Made by a program: the position numbers and the translations under genes | Shown: piece after piece, positions 1 through 7,867 of the stretch | How positions within the stretch are numbered: position 1 is the stretch's first letter | Layout: the number at the start of each line of letters is the position of its first letter | NCBI GenBank assembly: GCA_039111535.1 | Contig: JBCCIM010000016.1 | Coordinates: forward strand, 1 to 58,208 | Direction of reading: 5' to 3' | Length of the DNA stretch: 58,208 nt | DNA from: Bacteroidota bacterium | GTDB taxonomy: Bacteria; Bacteroidota; Rhodothermia; Rhodothermales; JAHQVL01 | Notes under the pieces: model-generated | Databases searched by the model: none | What the model saw: the letters and a program-made list of their open reading frames with translations, nothing else | Told to the model about the DNA's origin: nothing

Positions 1-142
1 CGGGGATGGACAAGTAGTGAAGTACTGAAGTCTTAACTTCTCAAGCATATTTTTATTGACCACCCACCTTGCGCAAAAATATGTGAAAAAATTAGGATTC
101 ATACAGGTGTCTGTGCATATTTTGTCTGAACATCGTATCCAG

Positions 143-550
143 TCAAAGCCCCGGCCCCGGCAAATGGCTGGCCCCGGCCCGATCGGGAGAAATCAACACA
201 GGAATACTGCTATTGAGCTGCTTTACCGCCAGTCGATCGAGTGATAGGGCGGGAGACGACAAAATGCTGCGAGATGGCTTTACCCATTCGATATTGGATA
301 ATTTGATCCGCCACTTGAACCGGCCTGACTGGATAAACAGCGTGTCAGCGGATACCGTGTATCTTGTATTGACATAGATGTCTATAATCAGCCATGCCAC
401 CCCTCCCATCAACAGGCTAAAGAGCGCCTTTAAGGAGATTGCAGTTTCAGGGTCCAGCCACAACGCGCCAATTGCAATTGCCATAAGACCCAGGCAAATC
501 CAATGTATGGCAACGTACCACTTGTCAATTTTGGTTTTGAACTGCGTCAT
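143..550 (-). CDS. Small membrane protein with bacterial PH domain (bPH_4-like)
   Basis: About 135 residues. Two hydrophobic segments lie near residues 10-30 and 40-60, followed by a short soluble beta-rich part containing SPALSLDRL and a terminal VLISP, the hallmark order of the bPH_4 membrane proteins. Function in the family is unknown; it probably sits in the inner membrane. I chose the ATG at 550 because family members start just before a K-x-K-I-D stretch, here FKTKIDKW. An in-frame GTG at 589 would add 13 residues and overlap the stop of the upstream barrel gene by one base (TAGTG), so coupling to that gene is possible. The C-terminus after ISPD is short and glycine/proline rich, where relatives usually have a further helix, so the end may be degenerate. 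Confidence 0.65.
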   Translation of the reverse strand: MTQFKTKIDKWYVAIHWICLGLMAIAIGALWLDPETAISLKALFSLLMGGVAWLIIDIYVNTRYTVSADTLFIQSGRFKWRIKLSNIEWVKPSRSILSSPALSLDRLAVKQLNSSIPVLISPDRAGASHLPGPGL

Positions 551-588
551 TGCTGCGTATAGAATCAGTGCTACAACAGCTGAACACA

Positions 589-1314
589 CTAGAAAACGAA
601 CGTGGCGCCAAGCTGAGGTAATACAAGATCTGTACGCGACCTTGTAATGTCAAAGGAAAGCTCACCATTCTCCCGTCCTGTAGAGCCCCGCTCCAGGTAT
701 TCTGCACTCCCACCCAGCAAATAGCGCGCACCAAGGTTTACCATAATGCTGAAGGGCCTGCTGTTGTCGTTGACGCCTTGAAAAACCCGAATATCAAGAC
801 CGCCCCCAAAACCATAACTGGACGCAAAGTCGTCAAAGTTTACAGATGCAGCAATAGATTCGCTGGACTGCCGATTTTCTACGGACGTGCGCGTAAAGAG
901 ATATTTGAAACCAAAGAGGGCTTCTGCATACGGCTGGAAGGCGCCGGTCTGTGGTTGAAACCGGAGAAACAAGTGACCAAAAGCAATGCTGTTTGTTGTT
1001 TCTACGTCCACAGTCACATCGGGAATTGTGGTACTGAAAGGCTCGGACCTACGCTCGTACCCATAAATCAGATACCCGAGATCAACGCCAATCATTACGG
1101 GTGCCGGTGAAAGGCCAATACCGCCATTAAGCGCAATGCCAAAACCAAGATTATCGACGTTATCCGCAAACTCTCCAACAGGAACCCCCATCATCAGATT
1201 AACGCTTGCTCGCGGGGTCACCTGGGCAGCTGCCGGTAGCGCCATAACCATAATAAGCATCACAAGCGCCATACAGGCAATCCTGGTCGATATACTGTTT
1301 TGCATACAACGCAT
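589..1314 (-). CDS. Outer-membrane beta-barrel protein, hypothetical
   Basis: 241 residues. A signal peptide of about 30 residues ends in PAAAQ. The mature part is built of alternating-polarity strands with many Gly/Phe/Tyr residues and ends in ATFVF, with the terminal aromatic expected of an outer-membrane barrel. It resembles the eight-stranded porin-like barrels common in Bacteroidota, but no specific role can be read. Start is the ATG at 1314 or the in-frame ATG three codons later. It is followed immediately by the PH-domain gene on the same strand, so the two are probably cotranscribed. Confidence 0.7.
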   Translation of the reverse strand: MRCMQNSISTRIACMALVMLIMVMALPAAAQVTPRASVNLMMGVPVGEFADNVDNLGFGIALNGGIGLSPAPVMIGVDLGYLIYGYERRSEPFSTTIPDVTVDVETTNSIAFGHLFLRFQPQTGAFQPYAEALFGFKYLFTRTSVENRQSSESIAASVNFDDFASSYGFGGGLDIRVFQGVNDNSRPFSIMVNLGARYLLGGSAEYLERGSTGRENGELSFDITRSRTDLVLPQLGATFVF

Positions 1315-1372
1315 GGCAAAGAGAGGTACAGGTTATGTGAATTACAGCTTCGGCTAACATACAGGAGCGTCA

Positions 1373-2542
1373 TCAGGTCAGCCGGTCAAATGTAAACAGG
1401 TTGTGGTTGGCCTGCTCCTCGGGGTCATCGTTAAGCGTGCCGGCAATCGTTTTACCAAACCTGAAGCCATATCCCATGCCATGCCCGTTAAACCCTGCAG
1501 CCCAGGATACCCCTGGGAAAGGATTGTCATGTGCAAACAAGGGTAAGCTATCCTGTGTAAAGCCCATGACACCGCTCCAGGAAAAGGCGGTACGCACAGC
1601 AGCAATATGTGGGAAATACTGCAACAAATACGATTGCAACGCGGCCTGAAGCTGTGGTGTGGTATAATCGTCATACCCCAGCTCTTCCTCTACAAAAAGA
1701 TGTCGCCCCCCCCCGAGCAACACCTCACCAGAGGCAAGCTGACGGATATAATAATATCCTTCATGGGAGTATACAGGGTACGGAAGCCAGTCCGGGCAAG
1801 ATGCAGTTGCCAGCATCTGCGCACGTACAGGTTTAATAAACGCGCTGATCTCAGGCATAAGCTGGGGCAGGTAAGCATTTGTACAGCATACAACGCGCGC
1901 TGCCTTAACTTCACGGTTTCGGCAGGCTACACCTATGTGATCCCCCTTGGGTGTAATCTCGTATACAGGATGATGCTCTAGCAAGATAGCACCACTGCGG
2001 CCGGCTATTTCTCGCACCAGTTTTTGAGAGTCGACACGTGCCCCGGATTCAATGAGGAGTCCACCGGCAAACCCTTTTCCCTGAATCTGTGCACTGATCT
2101 CTGCTTCTGACCAATAATGCACGCTTTCCCCTATTTCGTGAAGCAAGGCATACGATGCCACAAGCCGCTCTTTCTCCTCCAAACTACCAGCCAGTATCAA
2201 ACTCCCGCTCGCTTCAAACCCTGTTTTTTCTGGATCCAGCTCCGTCGCCAACAAATCCCTGTTCTCTTTTGTAAAAGCCCAGAGCTGAGCCGCTTTTTCC
2301 GACCCATACTTTACGATATCCGTGGCGTAATCAACCGCTGCGCCTTGAAGCAGAAAGCCGGCATTGCGGCCGGTAGCTCCGGCCCCTACCGTCGCAGCGT
2401 CAATGAGCACAACACGCGAGGAGGGATTGTATTTTTTCAGCCAGTATGCGGTTGATGTACCAACAATCCCGGCTCCAACTACTGCAATATCACAATGCAG
2501 GGTAGCCCCCGACTCTCCGCGTTGCCAGTATGAAAGGGTCAT
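1373..2542 (-). CDS. FAD-dependent amine/amino-acid oxidoreductase (DAO family)
   Basis: 389 residues. The N-terminal Rossmann motif is VVGAGIVGTSTAYWL with a following VVLIDA strand end, then GAGATGRNAGF, the FAD-binding pattern of the DAO family (glycine oxidase, sarcosine oxidase, gamma-glutamylputrescine oxidase). A C-terminal FNGHGMGYGF is the second FAD-contact motif. Such enzymes oxidise a primary or secondary amine, giving an imine and H2O2 or a reduced acceptor. The overall pattern is closest to PuuB-like amine oxidases, but the substrate is not determined. It starts 6 bases after the AcuI-type reductase gene, so the two form a probable operon. Length is normal. Confidence 0.85.
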   Translation of the reverse strand: MTLSYWQRGESGATLHCDIAVVGAGIVGTSTAYWLKKYNPSSRVVLIDAATVGAGATGRNAGFLLQGAAVDYATDIVKYGSEKAAQLWAFTKENRDLLATELDPEKTGFEASGSLILAGSLEEKERLVASYALLHEIGESVHYWSEAEISAQIQGKGFAGGLLIESGARVDSQKLVREIAGRSGAILLEHHPVYEITPKGDHIGVACRNREVKAARVVCCTNAYLPQLMPEISAFIKPVRAQMLATASCPDWLPYPVYSHEGYYYIRQLASGEVLLGGGRHLFVEEELGYDDYTTPQLQAALQSYLLQYFPHIAAVRTAFSWSGVMGFTQDSLPLFAHDNPFPGVSWAAGFNGHGMGYGFRFGKTIAGTLNDDPEEQANHNLFTFDRLT

Positions 2543-2548
2543 GGTGGT

Positions 2549-3535
2549 TTATCGGTTCAAATCTACAACAATACGGCCCTTGATATTACTGTCCATCATT
2601 CTTTTGCTTATCGCAAGCACCTCGGCCAGAGAGACAACTTCTGCAATCGCTTCGACTTGTGCGGCAGGCACTTCACCCAGGCGGGCCCAGACCTCACACC
2701 GGCGCTCGTATGCACACGTAGAGGTATCGATGCCCAGCAGGTTTACACCGCGCAGAATAAACGGAAAAACCGTGGTATCTAGGGCATGGCTGTTCGCAAG
2801 TCCACATGCCGCAACACTTCCATGACGCTTCATTTGGCTGATGATGGCAGAAAGCGCCGGCCCGCCGACACTATCAATTGCGCCAGCCCATTTGCCTTTA
2901 TCCAGCGGCCGCGATGGCCCATCCCCCAAAACAGACCGATCAATGATGCGTGAAGCACCAATAGACTTCAGGTAATCATGGGCATGCTTTTTCCCGGAAG
3001 AGGCAACCGCTTCAAAACCGAGTTGTGATAACAGCATCAGGCTGAAGCTCCCAACACCTCCTGTAGCACCCGTAACGACAACCTCGCCCCGTTCAGGAGT
3101 GAGGCCGTGCAACTCGAGGGAAATAACAGACAACATAGCAGTGAATCCTGCAGTCCCAAAGACCATTGCCTGCTTGCTCGTCATCCCTGCCGGCATAGGT
3201 ACCAGCGATTTTGACTTTACGCGCATACGTTGTGCGTATCCTCCCCAGTGTGCCTCTCCAAGTCCCCAGCCATTACCGATAACCTTGTCGCCCTCTTTAA
3301 ACGCGGGATCCCGGGACGCAACCACTTCGCCGGCCAAATCAATACCGGGCACAAAGGGGAAGTCTCCTCTCACTATTTTGCCGGTGCCCGTCACAGCCAG
3401 GGCATCTTTATAATTGATACTGGAGTAATCGACAGCCACCAGCACCTCATCATCCGGCAAATCTGTATCCGACAATTGCTGGATTTTCACGTCTGGTTCT
3501 TTATCAGTCTCGTGTAACACAAGGGCATTAAACAT
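2549..3535 (-). CDS. acuI: Acrylyl-CoA reductase-type MDR oxidoreductase (AcuI/YhdH)
   Basis: 328 residues, the usual length for AcuI/YhdH. The GroES-like N-terminal half has the family strings SSINYKDALAVTG and FPFVPGIDLAG, and GATGGVGSFSL is the NADPH-binding turn. AcuI reduces acryloyl-CoA to propionyl-CoA with NADPH, detoxifying acrylate, including that made from DMSP in marine bacteria; the paralogue YhdH has the same fold. It lacks the zinc-ligand pattern of alcohol dehydrogenases, as expected. It leads a two-gene minus-strand unit with the FAD oxidoreductase. The assignment to the family is firm; the physiological substrate here is inferred. Confidence 0.85.
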   Translation of the reverse strand: MFNALVLHETDKEPDVKIQQLSDTDLPDDEVLVAVDYSSINYKDALAVTGTGKIVRGDFPFVPGIDLAGEVVASRDPAFKEGDKVIGNGWGLGEAHWGGYAQRMRVKSKSLVPMPAGMTSKQAMVFGTAGFTAMLSVISLELHGLTPERGEVVVTGATGGVGSFSLMLLSQLGFEAVASSGKKHAHDYLKSIGASRIIDRSVLGDGPSRPLDKGKWAGAIDSVGGPALSAIISQMKRHGSVAACGLANSHALDTTVFPFILRGVNLLGIDTSTCAYERRCEVWARLGEVPAAQVEAIAEVVSLAEVLAISKRMMDSNIKGRIVVDLNR

Positions 3536-3645
3536 TGCAAATTTGACCGGCTGGTAATTTATTTAGTTATTGTTAAGACATCAGGGCAACCTGAGCACAA
3601 ATCAACCGTCTTCTTAGAGACAAGCAGGCAAAGTATACAGGTTCT

Positions 3646-4398
3646 ATGAATCAGAATCGAGACACCGAAAACTTTTGGGCACGCATCCATCGTCAGGGGT
3701 TACGCCCTGCTGATTCAGATCTACTTGGATCATCAGCAATTAGAACATCTCTTGGCTGGGTGCTCTCCCTGGCAATCCTGGTACTCGTTGCCAACCTCCC
3801 GATATATCCACGGCAACTCTCCATTGGTTGGTTACAAACCTGGCCAGAGCGTCAAATTGAATTGGTACCAGCTCCTTCAGATCGGGGTGACGATAATGCG
3901 TCGAGCTCTCCCGTCACAGCGTTTACGCAACCGGCCAAAATTGAATACCCGTTGCCTGATGTAAAAGAAAAAAAGAAGGCCGTTGAACTGCCTCCAGCAG
4001 AAGAAATCATCCGTCCACAAAAACTGGCAAAGATCGACCGAGGCCCTATCCTGGAATACGTCGATGAAAGTCCGGCCATTGTAGGTGGTTTGAGCACTCT
4101 GTATCTCAGCATCGACTATCCCAAAATAGCCCGCGATCAAGGTATTCAGGGGCTAACCGTGCTCATGTTTGTAGTTGAAAAAGATGGCTCAACGCGCGAC
4201 GTTGAAGTATTCAAGCCCCTGCATCCTGCGCTTGATTCTGCTGCTGTAGCAGCTGTGAGAAAGACCCTGTTTAAGCCGGGCCGACAAGATGGGAAAATTG
4301 TACGCGTAAAAATGCGGCTACCTATTCGCTTCAAGTTGATCAAACAGGAAGATGCTGCAAAAATAGATACGCTCGAATTGCCTGTTCAAAACCCGTAA
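3646..4398 (+). CDS. TonB-family energy transducer
   Basis: 250 residues. There is a cytosolic N-terminus of about 30 residues, one membrane helix near residues 30-50 (WVLSLAILVLVANL), a proline/acid/lysine-rich linker, then a C-terminal TonB domain from about residue 145. That domain contains YPKIARDQGIQG, VVEKDG and AVRKTLFKPG, the standard YP..A...GiqG...v...v..dG pattern. It would pass proton-motive energy to TonB-dependent receptors such as the one at 11.5-14.9 kb. No ExbB/ExbD genes are next to it. It converges on the lipoprotein gene with only 6 bases between stop codons. Confidence 0.88.
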   Translation: MNQNRDTENFWARIHRQGLRPADSDLLGSSAIRTSLGWVLSLAILVLVANLPIYPRQLSIGWLQTWPERQIELVPAPSDRGDDNASSSPVTAFTQPAKIEYPLPDVKEKKKAVELPPAEEIIRPQKLAKIDRGPILEYVDESPAIVGGLSTLYLSIDYPKIARDQGIQGLTVLMFVVEKDGSTRDVEVFKPLHPALDSAAVAAVRKTLFKPGRQDGKIVRVKMRLPIRFKLIKQEDAAKIDTLELPVQNP

Positions 4399-4404
4399 AA
4401 GTGG

Positions 4405-6018
4405 CTAGCGAGAACTCTCAGGTGGCCCTGATCCTTCTGGCCTGTAGTTCCTGTCTTTGGTCAGGATAATACGGTCGATATAAAAGCCATCTTCCCGCAT
4501 CCAAACGTTGAGTTCCTTCATGCCGGCTGAAGGGACGTCGATTCGCGCGGCGTCATCGCTATCCTGCCGCTGCTGGGTCCATACCCACGTGCGGTATGTA
4601 TCTGTACCAATGTAAGAGCTCGATCGATTTGCAGCCCCATTGATGCCCAGATGTACCGAGTTGCTGTTGTTATTGTCAGCCCATACCCGCATCCAGATAT
4701 AATATCGGCCAGGGTCTTCGAAATAAACCGGATAGGTAACTTCAGGACTTCTTTTATTGTATCGAGATCTAATTCTGACACCCCTGTCTGGCGAGACAAC
4801 AATAGCTCCTTGCCCGGTATATCCAGAGCGGTCGCGCTGCACCGTCCAGCGCTGGTTGTTATACGATCGCTCACCATCAAAATGCTCCGCTTCGATTACA
4901 ACCCGGCCTTTTTGCGCGTCGAATGCGCCCCTTCCGGCCGGCAACGAGGCAACAGCGACTTCACCTTGCGGCATGAGGTCCATCACATCACCGTTAACCC
5001 GTGAATTCCAGCGTTGGCGGGCGCGCTTGTTGCCATCAACATATTGGAAGGTAGCTTCTTCTCCAGACTCGGAGACTTCAAGTATCCCTTTGATACTATA
5101 TGTACTTCTGTTAAACAGTGCCCCTTTCCATTCAACTTCCATGTCAACCGTGTATGCCTTTTCGAAGGTATTGTAGGCCCACGAATCGATGTATACGGTA
5201 TTCCTCTTGCGTCGTAGAAACGGACTGAGTCGATCGACCAGCTTATCAGCAGCTTGCTCAACGAAGAGCGCAATGTCCTGCTTATGCTCATCTTCGGTTT
5301 TTACAAGGATCTCTTTTGCCGTTGTGGCAACAGCGTCAGTAAATCCTTCGAGGTCTACGTATACATCAAAGATTACATTGGCCGACTTATCATCAAGTAA
5401 TGCTGAATCAAGGTAGAATTTAAAATCTTTGTAATTCTGCTTGTATGCCAGGTTAAATCCACCTCTAGATTTGGAAAAGGGCAATTGAATAGCTGTCTCT
5501 TTTCTACCCTGCACGTAAGCTTCCAGATAACCATGGAGCGCTCCTGAAGGGTTAATTTTTTGCCAGGATGTATCTTGTCCCAGTCGTTCAACTATAAAAG
5601 GCAATTTATAGGCGCCTTCAAACACCTTTTTCCGGAGCGGGTAAGTAATATCGGGTTCGAGTGATACGCGTTTGGGGGAGGCCGCAACAATTGCTTGTTC
5701 GCAAACACGCAACAGTTTAACATCACCGCAGACTTCAACCAGCACCTGCTCTTCATTTCCCAGATCAATGTCGGGAATTCCAAAGACCGTCTCTTCGCCG
5801 GCGTAGAGGGTATCGTAGGAGGCATTGAATGCGACAATCCATTTGTTTGTCTCATCTACTGGCTGTATACCGCCTAGCACGGTTTGGCTTGCAAAGTCAA
5901 CATTAACCACCAGCGTATCCCACCCACGGTGCATGAGTGTGAGATCAGAGACAACAATTTCTTCCCGCGCTGTGCAGCTAGCTAGCAACAGGAAACTGAC
6001 AATGGCTAACGTTCTCAT
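4405..6018 (-). CDS. Lipoprotein with C-terminal carbohydrate-binding-like domain
   Basis: 537 residues from the ATG at 6018, which overlaps the stop of the upstream Nudix gene as ATGA; longer in-frame starts would bury the signal peptide. The signal ends with lipobox LLASC, so the mature protein is lipid-anchored. Residues ~20-360 match nothing I recognise, though the first part looks beta-rich. Residues ~375-530 begin VVIEAEHFDG and end NVWMREDGF followed by a RIILT strand and NYRPEGSGPPE. That resembles the beta-sandwich domains appended to carbohydrate-active and PKD-domain secreted proteins (CBM6 / GH115 C-terminal type). Likely a surface glycan-binding lipoprotein. No catalytic module is visible. 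Confidence 0.7.
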   Translation of the reverse strand: MRTLAIVSFLLLASCTAREEIVVSDLTLMHRGWDTLVVNVDFASQTVLGGIQPVDETNKWIVAFNASYDTLYAGEETVFGIPDIDLGNEEQVLVEVCGDVKLLRVCEQAIVAASPKRVSLEPDITYPLRKKVFEGAYKLPFIVERLGQDTSWQKINPSGALHGYLEAYVQGRKETAIQLPFSKSRGGFNLAYKQNYKDFKFYLDSALLDDKSANVIFDVYVDLEGFTDAVATTAKEILVKTEDEHKQDIALFVEQAADKLVDRLSPFLRRKRNTVYIDSWAYNTFEKAYTVDMEVEWKGALFNRSTYSIKGILEVSESGEEATFQYVDGNKRARQRWNSRVNGDVMDLMPQGEVAVASLPAGRGAFDAQKGRVVIEAEHFDGERSYNNQRWTVQRDRSGYTGQGAIVVSPDRGVRIRSRYNKRSPEVTYPVYFEDPGRYYIWMRVWADNNNSNSVHLGINGAANRSSSYIGTDTYRTWVWTQQRQDSDDAARIDVPSAGMKELNVWMREDGFYIDRIILTKDRNYRPEGSGPPESSR

Positions 6019-6575
6019 TGGGTGGTTTGTAGTTGTGGCAGCCATCCTTTTTGGCTGGCCCATAACAACGCAGTAAGGTGTATCCCGTGCACAAAATCTC
6101 CAGCATTTATCGTTTTGCCGAGCATTTCAGGGGAAAGCACCCGCACTGCAATATCTTCTTCTACGTCAAGTGCCTGTTTTTGTTGAACATACGCACCTTC
6201 AGCAAGATACAGGTAGGCATAGTTTGCATTATTACTTGGATCCGTAGCACACCGGCCGATTGCACGCCATCGGGGTGCTGCGTACCCGGTTTCTTCCAGC
6301 AATTCGCGCTTGGCGCCAAGGAGGGGGTCTTCTTCGGGTTCAATAACCCCTGCCGGCAGTTCCATACTAGAACGTCCGATACCGTGTCGGTATTGTTCGA
6401 CGAGTACAAAGTTGCCGGCTGTATCAACGCAGACGGTAGCAGCCCAGTTGGGGTATTCAACCACATGGAATTCTTCCATCTCTGCCCCACCAGGTAGCAC
6501 CACATGGTCCTCCCGAAGGCGTATCCATGGCCGCTCCAGTAAGTATCGACGTCGCTTTACCTGCCAGGGTTGCAT
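6015..6575 (-). CDS. Nudix hydrolase, ADP-ribose pyrophosphatase-like
   Basis: 186 residues. It carries a full Nudix box (GX5EX7REUXEEXGU) read as G-VIEPE-E-DPLLGAK-RELLEETGY around residues 76-98, which binds the metal ions and hydrolyses a nucleoside diphosphate linked to another moiety. The segment before it (EQYRHGIGRSSMELPAGVIE) is typical of ADP-ribose/NDP-sugar pyrophosphatases. It is cytosolic, with no signal peptide. It overlaps the downstream lipoprotein gene by four bases (ATGA), implying translational coupling between functionally unlike proteins. Confidence 0.88.
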   Translation of the reverse strand: MQPWQVKRRRYLLERPWIRLREDHVVLPGGAEMEEFHVVEYPNWAATVCVDTAGNFVLVEQYRHGIGRSSMELPAGVIEPEEDPLLGAKRELLEETGYAAPRWRAIGRCATDPSNNANYAYLYLAEGAYVQQKQALDVEEDIAVRVLSPEMLGKTINAGDFVHGIHLTALLWASQKGWLPQLQTTQ

Positions 6576-6671
6576 ATTCAGGTCAATTCAGTTGAAAAAA
6601 GCAGATACGCTGAGCGATGAGAACTGATTCCTGCGTTAATAGGCACAAGATATGAGCGTGGTTTTATAAAA

Positions 6672-6709
6672 CGCAAAAAGGCCTCCTGCGTATGCAGGAG
6701 GCCTTTGCG
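6672..6709 (-). terminator. Rho-independent terminator of the PorV operon
   Basis: The perfect stem AAAGGCCTCCTGC / GCAGGAGGCCTTT with a 3-4 base loop is followed, on the minus strand, by a run of T. It lies 20 bases past the stop of the PorV-type gene and ends the receptor/secreted-protein/PorV unit. Confidence 0.9.
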
Positions 6710-6729
6710 TGTGTCTTCCGGAACGATGG

Positions 6730-7806
6730 TTACAGTTTCACAGAAGCTGTGATATACTGTACATCAGAGAAGAAGTCAGTCGTCTGGTAAGCGTAGTCAA
6801 CCATGAGCTGAGTACCATTCAGGTCAAGCTTGAGGCCAGCACCAAAAGAAGGGCCAGTAAAGAAAGTCTGGTCCATGTCTTCTGTTGCAGAGTAGCCACC
6901 GCGTACATAAACGATGTCCATTACACCGAGCTCGAGGCCGCCGGCAAACTGGTCCTGCTCAAAAGAGTTTGAGCGGAAGTTACCGAGCACACGAACGAGT
7001 GCGTTGGCACCAACGTCTCTCGTGTAAGAGAGACCTACGTTAAGAAGCGTAGGCAGCTGAACACCTTCAGACTCGAGTACGAGCGTGTTGTTGTTGGCTG
7101 ATGGCTCCTGTCCAGGAATACGTACCTGACGGGCAAAACCAACACCAGAGAAGGTCAGTTCGTTACCGATGTTCTTCAGTGCAACACCAAGACGCAGACC
7201 TGATCCAGTAATGTCATAGGTCATACCAGCGTCAAACGCTACTGCGTTGGCGCTCACGTCATCGATGCTCTCACTAACGAGCTTCAACGTAGCACCCGCT
7301 GCGATACGGTCTGTCAACTGACGAGAGTAAGACAGGCCTGCAGTCAGGTAGTTAATGTTAAAGGTTACTTCAGAGATTTCAGGAGCAATTTCAGTTTGCT
7401 CTGCGATATCTCCAAAGTCCCAGGATGTAATTGTGAACGCGATGTTGTTGTAGCCGAAGCTCTGCGCAACACCGAGGTAGTTGATACCAATGTCAGCTAC
7501 GTATTCAACGCGGCTAAACATGGCAGCAGTACCATCATTCACAGACAGACCAGCTGGGTTAGCAAACAATGCTTCCAAACCGTTCATGTCTTCGATTCCA
7601 CTGGTGGTAGCACCACCGAGGGCGACATACCGGGCAGTTAGTGGCACTAGCAGTTCCTGCGCACCGGCAGTACCTGCACGGCTTCCAGACTCTCCAGTTG
7701 ATCCAGAATTGCCCTGTGCCCTAACCTCTACGGCCCCCATGCTCGTCATGCAAACCGCGAGCAAGAATAACCATAGCATGTTGGTTATGTTTGTTTTGGC
7801 TTTCAT
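6730..7806 (-). CDS. PorV/PorQ-family outer-membrane protein
   Basis: 358 residues. Signal peptide ends ..EVRAQ. The mature protein opens with AGAQELLVPLTARYVALGGA and then NPAGLS, the marker of the PorV/PorQ/FadL-like barrel family, and ends DVQYITASVKL. In T9SS bacteria PorV is an outer-membrane shuttle that takes cargo from the translocon to the attachment complex; many paralogues in Rhodothermota are encoded beside a single cargo. Here it follows the 1164-residue sorting-domain protein by 61 bases, consistent with a dedicated partner. Whether it is the general PorV or a paralogue cannot be told from one locus. Confidence 0.85.
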   Translation of the reverse strand: MKAKTNITNMLWLFLLAVCMTSMGAVEVRAQGNSGSTGESGSRAGTAGAQELLVPLTARYVALGGATTSGIEDMNGLEALFANPAGLSVNDGTAAMFSRVEYVADIGINYLGVAQSFGYNNIAFTITSWDFGDIAEQTEIAPEISEVTFNINYLTAGLSYSRQLTDRIAAGATLKLVSESIDDVSANAVAFDAGMTYDITGSGLRLGVALKNIGNELTFSGVGFARQVRIPGQEPSANNNTLVLESEGVQLPTLLNVGLSYTRDVGANALVRVLGNFRSNSFEQDQFAGGLELGVMDIVYVRGGYSATEDMDQTFFTGPSFGAGLKLDLNGTQLMVDYAYQTTDFFSDVQYITASVKL

Positions 7807-7867
7807 ATCTATAAACTTGTATTTGTATGAGAAAAAGGTGAGTTCACATAAGTGAGGGTTCGCTATG

